Assembly: GCA_001804865.1 (NCBI GenBank)
Contig: MHBK01000044.1
Span: 1-64,000, forward strand
Direction: 5' to 3'
DNA length: 64,000 nt
Source: Lentisphaerae bacterium GWF2_57_35
Lineage (GTDB): Bacteria > Verrucomicrobiota > Kiritimatiellia > CAIQIC01 > GWF2-57-35
Shown here: one piece after another, positions 48,471 to 55,927 of the stretch
Position numbering within the stretch: position 1 is the stretch's first letter
Layout of the letters: each line of letters opens with the position of its first letter
Notes under the pieces: model-generated
What the model saw: the letters and a program-made list of their open reading frames with translations, nothing else
What the model was told of the DNA's origin: nothing
Database searches by the model: none
Position numbers and translations under genes: made by a program

Positions 48471-49751
48471 CTAGGGTTTCGCTTGAGCTTCCGTCGCGAC
48501 GGCGGCCGATGGTTTAGCCTGCTGGGCTTGCGCCTGTTGGGCTTGCGTCGGAAGAATCATGACCGTCGCTCCAGGGTAGAGCGCGAGTTGTCCCGTCGTC
48601 ACCACTTTTTCGCCGGCCTTGATGCCTGCCTTGATCAACAGGTAGCCCATCCAATCGGGGCCTACGGTGAGCAGCCTCAACTGCGCCTTGTTATCGTCTC
48701 CGACTACATAGGCGTAAGGACCTTGTTTTCCGTAGAGCACCGCGGCGCCGGGGACAATCACGGCCTCCTTGACCGTTTCCACGACGAGTCCGAGAATCAC
48801 GAACTGCCCGGGCCACAGCGCGCCGTCTTTGTTGTCGGCCTGAGCCCGGAGGGCGATGGTGCCGGTGTCGTTGTTGACCGTATTGTCGATGAAGACCAGC
48901 TTCCCGTCGTACGTGGCTTGCATGAACTGTTGAATCAGGTTCTTGTGATCGGCCTCATCTTTCTTCAACGCTTCCTGGATGATGGGGTCCACATCCCGTT
49001 CCGGCACGAAGTTGATGTCCAGGGTGCCCTTGGCATGAGCCGCCCGGATGGTGGAGAGATACTTTTCGGGAACGGTGAAATCCACCAGGAGGGGATCGGT
49101 AGTGCGGATATTGACCAGCTTGGTGTTGTTCGCGGCTACAATATTGCCGGGGTCCACCAGTCGTTTCCCGGTAATGCCTTTGATCGGGGAGCGAATCGTG
49201 CAATAGCCCAGTTCGATCTCCGCGTTGAGAATGTTGGCTTCGTCCTGCTTGATCCGGGCCGCGGCCATATCCACATCGGCTTGATAGCCGTTGAACGCTT
49301 CCTGGGAAACCAGCTTCTGTTCGTACAACTTGCGGTTGCGTTCCAGGGTGCCTTGCTTTTGAGTGTGATCGGCCTGATCGGCCAGGAGGGCAGCTTGGTT
49401 TTTCTCAAGCGCCGCCTGGTATTCCGCGGGATCGATCTGGAAAAGAATATCTCCCGGCTCCACCGCCTGACCTTCCACAAAGGAGGCTTCCTGCAACTTG
49501 CCGGAGGCTTGCGGGACAATATCCACATTGTTGGGCGCCGTCAATTGGCCGAAGGCGTCGATATACAAAGGCACATCTTTTTGGATGGCCAATTCCACCT
49601 GAACGAGGGTGGGGGGGCGGGCTGTTTGTTCGGGTTCCTTCTTGGCGCAACTGCCGGTGGAGAGAATTCCCAGCGCCAGCAGGAGCTGTCCGGCATAGGC
49701 GAGGATGCTGCGGAGGGGTGGGTGCGGCAAGCGGATGCAATTTTGATTCAT
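48471..49751 (-). CDS. RND efflux periplasmic adaptor (membrane fusion protein)
   Basis: A 426-residue adaptor. The N-terminus has a hydrophobic segment and a possible lipobox (ILSTGSC), suggesting a lipoprotein anchored in the inner membrane. HlyD/AcrA features follow: a first lipoyl half (DIVPQASGKLQEASFVEGQ), a coiled-coil hairpin (about 110-185, rich in KNQAALLADQ-type heptads), a second lipoyl half (YCTIRSPIKGITGKRLVDPG), a beta-barrel and a membrane-proximal domain (VIVPGAAVLYGKQGPYAYVV). The C-terminus is Ala/Gln-rich. It lies between the outer-membrane component (14-base gap) and the permease. Confidence 0.93.
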   Translation of the reverse strand: MNQNCIRLPHPPLRSILAYAGQLLLALGILSTGSCAKKEPEQTARPPTLVQVELAIQKDVPLYIDAFGQLTAPNNVDIVPQASGKLQEASFVEGQAVEPGDILFQIDPAEYQAALEKNQAALLADQADHTQKQGTLERNRKLYEQKLVSQEAFNGYQADVDMAAARIKQDEANILNAEIELGYCTIRSPIKGITGKRLVDPGNIVAANNTKLVNIRTTDPLLVDFTVPEKYLSTIRAAHAKGTLDINFVPERDVDPIIQEALKKDEADHKNLIQQFMQATYDGKLVFIDNTVNNDTGTIALRAQADNKDGALWPGQFVILGLVVETVKEAVIVPGAAVLYGKQGPYAYVVGDDNKAQLRLLTVGPDWMGYLLIKAGIKAGEKVVTTGQLALYPGATVMILPTQAQQAQAQQAKPSAAVATEAQAKP

Positions 49752-49765
49752 GATGGCTCCTTCGT

Positions 49766-51184
49766 TTATAAGGCATTCCGGTCGTCTGAAAACAACACGC
49801 CCAAGGCGTTCAGCAGGCCTGCCCGGGCCAGCAACAGGTCTTTGCGGGCGCCAATCAGCTTGTAGCGGGCGCCGGCGAGCGTGTTTTGCGCCTGGAGCAG
49901 ATCCAAAAGACTTTTCAGTCCGGCGTTATAAGCTTCCAGCGCCAATTGATAGGAAGCTTCGCTGCTGGCCAGCAAGGCTTGGGCCGACTGCTGTTTCTTC
50001 AAGGCGGTCTGCAAGCCGTAATAGCGGGTCCAGACCTCGCTGGAGGCGTTGATTTCCACGGCGCTCAGCTTGGCGCGCTCGGCTTCTAGGTCTGCTTCGG
50101 CGGCGCGCCGTTTATTGAGACGCTGAAAGCCGTCGAAGAAATTCCATTGCAGGGCCAGATACGCTATGGCGGTGTAATCGTTGTCGTTGAGCGTGGAGCC
50201 GGTTTCGGAGTAATTGTGGCGATTCGCCTGGGCGGAAGCGCCGGCATTCAGGGTCGGCCAAAGGTCCGAACGAGCGGCGCGTACGGCCGCTTCCCGGGCG
50301 CTCACGCCCGCGCGTTGCGCGGCGATATCGGGACGTTGGGCGAGCGCTTCGGCGATCAGCGCGCCGATGTCGTTGGTGTTCATGGTCACCGGCGTCTCGT
50401 CCGGCGCGACGATGGGCAAGGGCGTATCGGCAGAAACCCCCACGGCCTTGGCCAGCGCGGCGAGCGCGTCCTGGACGTCGCCGTGGGCGCTGTCGAGCGA
50501 GTAGATCGCTTCATCCTGATTGGCCTGAGCTTGCAGCACTTCCAAATGAGTCACCAGCCCCGCCTCGAATTTCTTTTCCGCCGCGTCCAAATTGGTCCGG
50601 CTGTTTTCCAGGCTGATTTCCGCCGCGGTAACGCTGGCTTGTGCGCTGTAGAGCCCGTAATACGCTTGTTCCACGGCCAGGCGCACATCCAGAAAGGCTT
50701 TATTGAACAGATAATTGGCGGCCAGAGTGCTGAAGTTGGCCTTCTCGATGGTGGCCGCTCGCCCGCCCAAATCCAGCAGCAGCCAGGTCAGGGCGGCTTT
50801 CGGCGTGAGCAGGGTATCCTTCATGTTGCCCTCGGTCATGTTCGCATCCGTCTGATTGAACGAGGCGCTGAGAGAGCCATCCGCCTGGGGATAATATTGA
50901 GCCTGGGCCTGGCGCGTTAGAAACTCGGCAGACCGGGCATTTTGCCAATTTTCGCGCAACGAAGGATTGTTTTCGTAGGCCAGATCGAGCAACTCGCCCA
51001 ACGCCAACGGTTTTTCGGCGTTGACCTTCATGGGCGCGGTATCTCTTGCGGCAACGCTTTTTGCTGGGGGTTCCCAGGGATCGTGAGACGAAGTCGGGGC
51101 TTTAACGGTGAAACAACCTGGTGTGAAGGCGAAGGGGATTGAGGAACACAGCAGAACGACGAACTTCGGCGATAAACGAATCAT
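49766..51184 (-). CDS. TolC-family outer-membrane efflux protein
   Basis: About 472 residues from the ATG at 51184; an in-frame GTG at 51193 is the alternative. The N-terminus has a hydrophobic stretch ending in FTPGC, a possible lipobox as in NodT-type factors. Two OEP repeats are visible: the first with LLDLAYENNPSLRENWQNAR, the second with IAEALAQRPDIAAQRAGVSA, each leading into long alpha-helical segments, and ending LLNALGVLF. It forms the trimeric outer-membrane channel of the efflux system. It starts 30 bases after the tRNA-Arg gene on the same strand, so read-through from the tRNA promoter may express the operon. Confidence 0.92.
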   Translation of the reverse strand: MIRLSPKFVVLLCSSIPFAFTPGCFTVKAPTSSHDPWEPPAKSVAARDTAPMKVNAEKPLALGELLDLAYENNPSLRENWQNARSAEFLTRQAQAQYYPQADGSLSASFNQTDANMTEGNMKDTLLTPKAALTWLLLDLGGRAATIEKANFSTLAANYLFNKAFLDVRLAVEQAYYGLYSAQASVTAAEISLENSRTNLDAAEKKFEAGLVTHLEVLQAQANQDEAIYSLDSAHGDVQDALAALAKAVGVSADTPLPIVAPDETPVTMNTNDIGALIAEALAQRPDIAAQRAGVSAREAAVRAARSDLWPTLNAGASAQANRHNYSETGSTLNDNDYTAIAYLALQWNFFDGFQRLNKRRAAEADLEAERAKLSAVEINASSEVWTRYYGLQTALKKQQSAQALLASSEASYQLALEAYNAGLKSLLDLLQAQNTLAGARYKLIGARKDLLLARAGLLNALGVLFSDDRNAL

Positions 51185-51214
51185 CTCCGTCACGCTCCGT
51201 TTTTAAAGATTTTC

Positions 51215-51291
51215 TGGCACCCCGGAGAGGACTTGAACCTCCGACCTACGGTTTAGGAAACCGCCGCTCTGTCCAACTGAGCTACCGGGGC
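51215..51291 (-). tRNA. tRNA-Arg (anticodon CCT)
   Basis: The reverse complement folds as a complete cloverleaf: acceptor GCCCCGG/CCGGGGT, D-stem GCTC/GAGC, anticodon stem GCGGT/ACCGT with loop TTCCTAA (anticodon CCT, reading AGG), and T-arm GGAGG-TTCAAGT-CCTCT. The 3' CCA is encoded. It lies upstream of the efflux operon on the same strand. Confidence 0.96.
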
Positions 51292-51315
51292 GTCAATAAA
51301 GTCGCGTAAAAGTGG

Positions 51316-51344
51316 ATAATACAGAGCCGGGCGCTTTTCATCAA
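51316..51344 (-). promoter_or_regulatory. Promoter for tRNA-Arg (and possibly the efflux operon)
   Basis: On the minus strand TTGATG (51344-51339), a 17-base spacer and TATTAT (51321-51316) precede the tRNA 5' end by about 25 bases. No hairpin terminator separates the tRNA from the TolC-type gene, so the same transcript could continue into the efflux genes. Confidence 0.6.
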
Positions 51345-51529
51345 TAGAAACGGAATGGTTTGTCTGTTTCTTTGTATTTTAGAGCCTGTCCCATTACCCC
51401 TGAATTCATGAAGAAAAACAGCTAAAAACGTCGGGTTTTTGTCGGTTAGGCAGTTTTTATGTCGAGGAAAACGCATTTTCTTTCATTCTAACGCCCTTTT
51501 CTTTAGAGTTCCCGCCTTTCGGGGTGTTT

Positions 51530-52969
51530 ATGAAAAAAATGAAATGGTTGTTGTTGCTGCTCCTGTTGGCCGCGTTTTGTCGGCCCGTGCAGGCAGTGGT
51601 CGCCAACCGAGTCATTTTCGATGCCGGCTTTCTCGGGGGGCGGTGGGTGGATATCGATGGAAACACCCGCACGCGGATTTTGGGTCCTTTTTATGAGCGG
51701 GCAACGTCGCCCGACGGGAAAACGCTGCAGGCCGTGCGGCCCTTGTTCAGCGCTTCGGCAGACCCGGCCAATAAGACCAAAAAGCGCGAGTACATCTGGC
51801 CTTTAGCCGATTCCTGGCAGCGGGTGGATGAATACAACTTGCGGCTTTTGCTGACTTATTACCGGGACTCGGATGTCAAAAATCCACTGGCCAAATATCA
51901 CCTATGGTCCGTTCCTTTTTATTTTCAGGGCCGCGACGCGAAAACCAATGGGTACTTCGCTGTTTTCCCGATCGGCGGGCAGATACAGGATTTCATGACG
52001 TTCGATCAGATCGATTTTGCCCTGTTTCCGTTGTGGGTGAAGAGCCAGAAAATGAAGTCGACGACGCGCACGGTGCTGTGGCCCATCTTTTCGAAGACCT
52101 CCGGCGGCGGCATTGAAAAGCGGCGCGTGTTTCCTGTATGGGGTCACTCTAAATATCGCGGTGAAAACGAACGCGGATACATCTTATGGCCGTTCTACAC
52201 CTGGGCCACGGAATATCGGAAGGGCATGGCCGGGCATGGGTACATGGTGTTTCCGCTTTGGGGTCGGGTAAACACGGAGCTGGCGCAGTCGTGGTATGTC
52301 GTGCCGCCGTTTTTCCGGTATTCGAAGGGCAAGGAGGGCACGTTGCTCCATGCCCCTTGGCCTTTCATCCGCTGGTCGACCGGCCAGGTCAATCAGTTGA
52401 TGCTTTTTCCCATATGGGGATATCGTTCGTTCGGGACGATCTACAATTCGTTCTACCTCTGGCCGATTGCCCGGTATCAGCGCACCGAGCGGCCGAGCGT
52501 GACTAAGCATCGCCTGGTCGTGTTGCCGTTTTACATGGGCGAAAAGTATACGCCGGTAAAGACCAACGCGCCTTCGGGGCGTTACACGATGATCTGGCCG
52601 CTGGCGTCGTATCGCCGCGAGGGCGACGTGCGCCGGTTTCGCTTCCTGGAGCTCTGGCCGTTGAAAAATACGGGCCCCATCGAGCGCAGTTGGTCGCCGC
52701 TCTGGACGTTCTTCACGCATGTCTCCACGCCGCAACGTTCGGAGGACGAACTCCTCTGGGGGCTTTATCGCCGCGAACGGCGCGATACGAACTATTGCTA
52801 TACCTCTGTGTTCCCCCTGTATTCCTGGGAGCGGGAGGACGACGGAGCCGCGCCGCGTCGCGAGTGGAATCTGCTTAAGGGCTTGATTGGATACGAGCGG
52901 CAGGGTAAACAACGGTCTTTGCGCGTGCTATATTTCATGCGATTCAAGTTAAAGGAGACGGCGCCATAA
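51530..52969 (+). CDS. Uncharacterised exported aromatic/WP-repeat protein, first gene of the mla operon
   Basis: About 479 residues from the ATG at 51530 (GTG at 51524 is the alternative). It has a clear signal sequence (KWLLLLLLLAAFCRPVQA). I do not recognise a named family. The mature part is built from roughly nineteen short repeats with a hydrophobic-[WF]-P-hydrophobic core, for example YIWPLADSW, FALFPLWV, TVLWPIFS, RVFPVWGHS, YILWPFYTW, YMVFPLWG, LMLFPIWGY, FYLWPIARY and TMIWPLASY, spaced about 20-28 residues apart, so an all-beta solenoid, propeller or barrel is likely. The stop overlaps the apparent start of mlaE and the ribosome binding site of mlaE lies inside this gene, so translation is coupled. 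That context suggests a periplasmic or outer-membrane role in lipid trafficking. Confidence 0.75.
   Translation: MKKMKWLLLLLLLAAFCRPVQAVVANRVIFDAGFLGGRWVDIDGNTRTRILGPFYERATSPDGKTLQAVRPLFSASADPANKTKKREYIWPLADSWQRVDEYNLRLLLTYYRDSDVKNPLAKYHLWSVPFYFQGRDAKTNGYFAVFPIGGQIQDFMTFDQIDFALFPLWVKSQKMKSTTRTVLWPIFSKTSGGGIEKRRVFPVWGHSKYRGENERGYILWPFYTWATEYRKGMAGHGYMVFPLWGRVNTELAQSWYVVPPFFRYSKGKEGTLLHAPWPFIRWSTGQVNQLMLFPIWGYRSFGTIYNSFYLWPIARYQRTERPSVTKHRLVVLPFYMGEKYTPVKTNAPSGRYTMIWPLASYRREGDVRRFRFLELWPLKNTGPIERSWSPLWTFFTHVSTPQRSEDELLWGLYRRERRDTNYCYTSVFPLYSWEREDDGAAPRREWNLLKGLIGYERQGKQRSLRVLYFMRFKLKETAP
52951..52968 (+). promoter_or_regulatory. Ribosome binding site for an ATA-initiated mlaE
   Basis: AAAGGAG (52951-52957) is followed by an eight-base spacer and ATA (52966-52968), which overlaps the upstream TAA stop as ATAA. 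No ATG, GTG or TTG occurs in the mlaE frame near this site; the first TTG is at 53035, within the conserved N-terminal region and without a comparable site. Confidence 0.6.
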
Positions 52970-53778
52970 TCACTCGGGAACCAGAATTTTTCGATCCGCC
53001 GGTCAATTTTTTCGCCGAATTAGGCCGGCGGATCTTGTTGATCTGCCGGAACTCGGGGCGCGCGCTGGTGATGCTTTTCGGAGCCATTGCCCAGGTGCGG
53101 TACATGTTCTCCCGGCGCAATCGGGACGAAGTGCTGTATCAGATGTTCGTCACGGGCATCAAGAGCCTGGGCGTGATCACCGTAGTCGCCATGTTTACCG
53201 GCATGATCCTGGCGCTCCAGACGGGCCTGGAACTGCGCCGTTTCGGGCAGGAGGTCAATATCGGCACGGCCGTGACCGTCGTCCTGCTGCGCGAAATGGG
53301 GCCCTTCATGACCGGCTTGATCATTGCCGCCAGCGTGGGCTCGGCCATCGCCGCCCAAATGGGCACCATGGTCGTCTCCGAGGAAATCGCCGCGCTGGAA
53401 GTGATGTCCATCAACCCCCTGCGTTTTCTGGTCATGCCCCGGCTCGTGGCCCTGGTGATCATGATGCCGCTGCTGACGATTTATACGAACATTCTCGGGA
53501 TCATCGGCGGGGCGATCGTGGGGCTGACGCAACTGGGCGTTTCCTTTACCGCGTACTTCGATAACGCGGCCCAATATGCCCATAACAAGGATTTGTACGT
53601 CGGCTTGTTCAAGGCCATGCTGTTCGGCTTCATCATTGTTACCGTGGCCTGCCATCAGGGCTTTTCGACCAAGGAAGGCGCGGTAGGCGTCGGACAGGCG
53701 ACCCGGCGGACCGTGATTATTTCGTTCCTGACGATTCTGGTGGTGGGCTACATGATTACCCGGGTGTTTTACGCATGA
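52966..53778 (+). CDS. mlaE: MlaE-type lipid ABC transporter permease
   Basis: A 270-residue permease if read from ATA at 52966, close to the length of E. coli MlaE (about 260); from the TTG at 53035 it would be 247. It contains the MlaE permease core: VVAMFTGMILALQTGLELRRFG, VLLREMGPFMTGLIIAASVGSAIAA in sequence, the coupling segment GTMVVSEEIAALEVMSINP, and LVMPRLVALVIMMPLL. The region between ATA and TTG (EPEFFDPPVNFFAELGRRIL) is protein-like and fits the amphipathic N-terminal helix of the family, supporting the upstream start. MlaE forms the inner-membrane part of the MlaFEDB phospholipid transporter. Its stop overlaps mlaF by four bases. Confidence 0.88.
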   Translation: MITREPEFFDPPVNFFAELGRRILLICRNSGRALVMLFGAIAQVRYMFSRRNRDEVLYQMFVTGIKSLGVITVVAMFTGMILALQTGLELRRFGQEVNIGTAVTVVLLREMGPFMTGLIIAASVGSAIAAQMGTMVVSEEIAALEVMSINPLRFLVMPRLVALVIMMPLLTIYTNILGIIGGAIVGLTQLGVSFTAYFDNAAQYAHNKDLYVGLFKAMLFGFIIVTVACHQGFSTKEGAVGVGQATRRTVIISFLTILVVGYMITRVFYA

Positions 53779-54542
53779 TCCGCTTCGAAAAAGTAACCAA
53801 AAAGTTCGGCCGCAAGGTCGTGCTGGATAACGTCGACCTGGAAATCGAGGATAACGAGACCTTCGTGATCGTCGGCACCTCCGGCGCCGGCAAGAGCGTT
53901 TCGCTTAAGCACATGGTCCGCCTGCTGACGCCCGATTCGGGACGGGTCTGGATCGGCGACGATGTGATTAGCGAGGCCAACGGACCCGACTTGGAACGGA
54001 TTCGCGCGCGCTTCGGCGTGCTGTTTCAGAGCGCAGCCTTGTTGGAGTGGCTCAACGTGAAGGAAAATGTGGCTCTGCCGTTGCGCGAACGAGAGGCCAT
54101 CACGGACGAGGCCGCCATCGATCAGATGGTCAACGAGAAGCTCCAGCAAGTGAATTTGAAGGACATCAACGAGATCTATCCGTCCAGTTTGTCCGGCGGC
54201 ATGCGCAAGCGCGTCGGCCTGGCCCGGGCCATTGTGACGAAGCCGGAGATCATCCTGTACGACGAACCGACCTCGGGGCTCGATCCCGTGACCTCCCGCA
54301 CCATCGACAACCTGATCGACAGCCTGCGGCGGCAGTTGGGCGTCACCAGCGTGGTCGTGACCCACGATTTGCACAGCGCCCTGGCCATCGCCACGCGGAT
54401 CGCCATGCTGCACGAGGGCAAGATGATCGAAATCGCCCCGCCGGCCCAATTTATCGAATCGAAAAACGAAATTGTCAGAAGCTTTCTCGATGCCCAGTAT
54501 ATTACGAAACGGGGCTCGTGGGAAAAGGTGGATCAGAAATGA
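53775..54542 (+). CDS. mlaF: MlaF-type ABC transporter ATP-binding protein
   Basis: A 255-residue ATPase with Walker A GTSGAGKSVSLK, Q-loop FQSAALLEWLNVKENVALPL, signature LSGGMRKRVGLARA, Walker B EIILYDEPTSGLDP and H-switch VVVTHDLHSA. The LSGGMRKRV signature and FQSAALLEWL segment are typical of the Mla/Ttg2 group. It powers lipid movement between the membranes with MlaE and MlaD. It overlaps both mlaE and mlaD by ATGA, so the three are translationally coupled. Confidence 0.95.
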   Translation: MIRFEKVTKKFGRKVVLDNVDLEIEDNETFVIVGTSGAGKSVSLKHMVRLLTPDSGRVWIGDDVISEANGPDLERIRARFGVLFQSAALLEWLNVKENVALPLREREAITDEAAIDQMVNEKLQQVNLKDINEIYPSSLSGGMRKRVGLARAIVTKPEIILYDEPTSGLDPVTSRTIDNLIDSLRRQLGVTSVVVTHDLHSALAIATRIAMLHEGKMIEIAPPAQFIESKNEIVRSFLDAQYITKRGSWEKVDQK

Positions 54543-55429
54543 AAAAGAGTCGTTTTGCGGATACCTCCATGGAAGTGACGGTCGGCGCCTTTATGTTTAT
54601 GGTGCTGCTCGCGCTGGGGCTGTTTACCATCGTGCTGAGCCGCCAGAATTTTTTCAAGAAGACCTATCCGGTCGATGTCTTGTTCGAAAACGTAATGGGC
54701 CTGAGGGAGGGGGACAACGTCTATTTGCGCGGGGTCGTGATCGGACGGATCAAGAATTTGGAGGTTAAGCCGGACGGCGTGAAGGTGCATGCCGTGCTGG
54801 AGGAGCCGGTCGTCTTGCATCAGGATTATCGCGTCGAAATCCTGCCCACCTCGGTGCTGGGCGGCAAATACTTGAATATTAATATCGGCTCGCTTTCGGC
54901 GCCCATGTTGACCACGGGAGAATCCCTCCGGGGCGTGCCGCCGGCCGATCTGGTGACCGAGGCGACGCAGACCATCAAGGATATCCGCAAGGCCTTGGAC
55001 GAAGGGGAGGTCCTCAGCAATCTCAAGATCATCATGAGCAACTTGAAGGAAGTGACCAGCCAGTTGGGCGACGGCAAAGGCACCCTGGGCAAGCTGCTGA
55101 TGGACGACAAAGTGTACAACGATTTGGAGCAGATCACGGCCAACCTGAAAACCATGAGCCAGGACCTGGCGGCAGGGAAGGGCACGCTGGGCAAGTTGAT
55201 GTCTCCGGACGACACGCTCTACAAGGACTTGGCCGATGCGGCGGCTTCCATCAGGAAGATTACGGCCACCATGGAAAAAGGGGAGGGCACGCTGGGCAAG
55301 ATCATGATGGACGACGAATTGTATAAAGATGCCAAGGGATTGCTAAACGAAGCCCGCGCGGCCATCGACGACATTCGCGAGGCCATGCCGATCACCACGT
55401 TCTCCAGCATCTTTTTCGGGGCATTCTAA
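54539..55429 (+). CDS. mlaD: MlaD-type MCE lipid-binding protein
   Basis: 296 residues from the ATG at 54539, which overlaps the mlaF stop; the frame is open further upstream but only as a shadow of mlaF. One N-terminal transmembrane helix (AFMFMVLLALGLFTIVLS) is followed by an MCE domain (about 38-125: YPVDVLFENVMGLREGDNVY, GVVIGRIKNLEV, ILPTSVLGGKYLNINIG) and a long helical tail with three copies of G-[KE]-GTLGK-[LI]-M-x-DD-x-LY-x-D. The MCE hexamer carries lipids across the periplasm. The tail repeats are common in longer MCE proteins and may form a tunnel. Confidence 0.93.
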   Translation: MKKSRFADTSMEVTVGAFMFMVLLALGLFTIVLSRQNFFKKTYPVDVLFENVMGLREGDNVYLRGVVIGRIKNLEVKPDGVKVHAVLEEPVVLHQDYRVEILPTSVLGGKYLNINIGSLSAPMLTTGESLRGVPPADLVTEATQTIKDIRKALDEGEVLSNLKIIMSNLKEVTSQLGDGKGTLGKLLMDDKVYNDLEQITANLKTMSQDLAAGKGTLGKLMSPDDTLYKDLADAAASIRKITATMEKGEGTLGKIMMDDELYKDAKGLLNEARAAIDDIREAMPITTFSSIFFGAF

Positions 55430-55476
55430 CAAGGACCAAAACGGGGCATTCAACAACATCCAGCGGAGAGTAAAAA

Positions 55477-55818
55477 ATGAACAAGTCTTTGAAGCGATCG
55501 ATCGGCGGTTTGTTAATCGTGGCGTGCGTGTTGTTTTTCCATCCGACGCCTTGCCGCGCGGACAACAGCTCGGAAGGGGCGGCCATAACGGTCGGTCTTT
55601 TGGTGGTGGTGCTGGGCGTGCTCGTCATCATCGGCATCGCGTCCGATGTGGATTATTTTTCCAAGACTAAGCCGGACGAAGCCACGGTCAATGCCATAAA
55701 AGTCGATACTCAAGCCTTGCCCGGCATGAAAGCCCTCCGGGCCGCTGCTGCAAAAGACACTCCCACCGTCGAGCTGGCGGGCGACGCCGGGTTGATGGGC
55801 TTGCGGATTCAGTTCTAA
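55477..55818 (+). CDS. Small exported protein at the end of the mla operon
   Basis: A 113-residue protein of unknown function. A signal sequence (SIGGLLIVACVLFFHPTPCRA) is followed by a second hydrophobic helix (AAITVGLLVVVLGVLVIIGIAS), so it is probably anchored in the inner membrane with its C-terminal half (KTKPDEATVNAIKVDTQ to GLRIQF) outside the cytoplasm. It begins 47 bases after mlaD and has GGAGAG before the ATG. Its position suggests an accessory role in the lipid transporter. Confidence 0.65.
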   Translation: MNKSLKRSIGGLLIVACVLFFHPTPCRADNSSEGAAITVGLLVVVLGVLVIIGIASDVDYFSKTKPDEATVNAIKVDTQALPGMKALRAAAAKDTPTVELAGDAGLMGLRIQF

Positions 55819-55927
55819 CGAATAAAGACCGTGCTGCATGGGTCCGTGTTTTTGGCCTTCATTCTAAACTTTACCTGCCTGGACGTTTCATTTAGAGTAA
55901 GCGTTTACTAGGAGGGAGGGGGTAAGC

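Noticed and set aside
54047..54538. Upstream extension of the mlaD frame
   Set aside because: This part is an alternative frame of mlaF, which has all ABC ATPase motifs; the ATG at 54539 overlaps the mlaF stop and begins a normal MlaD N-terminus.
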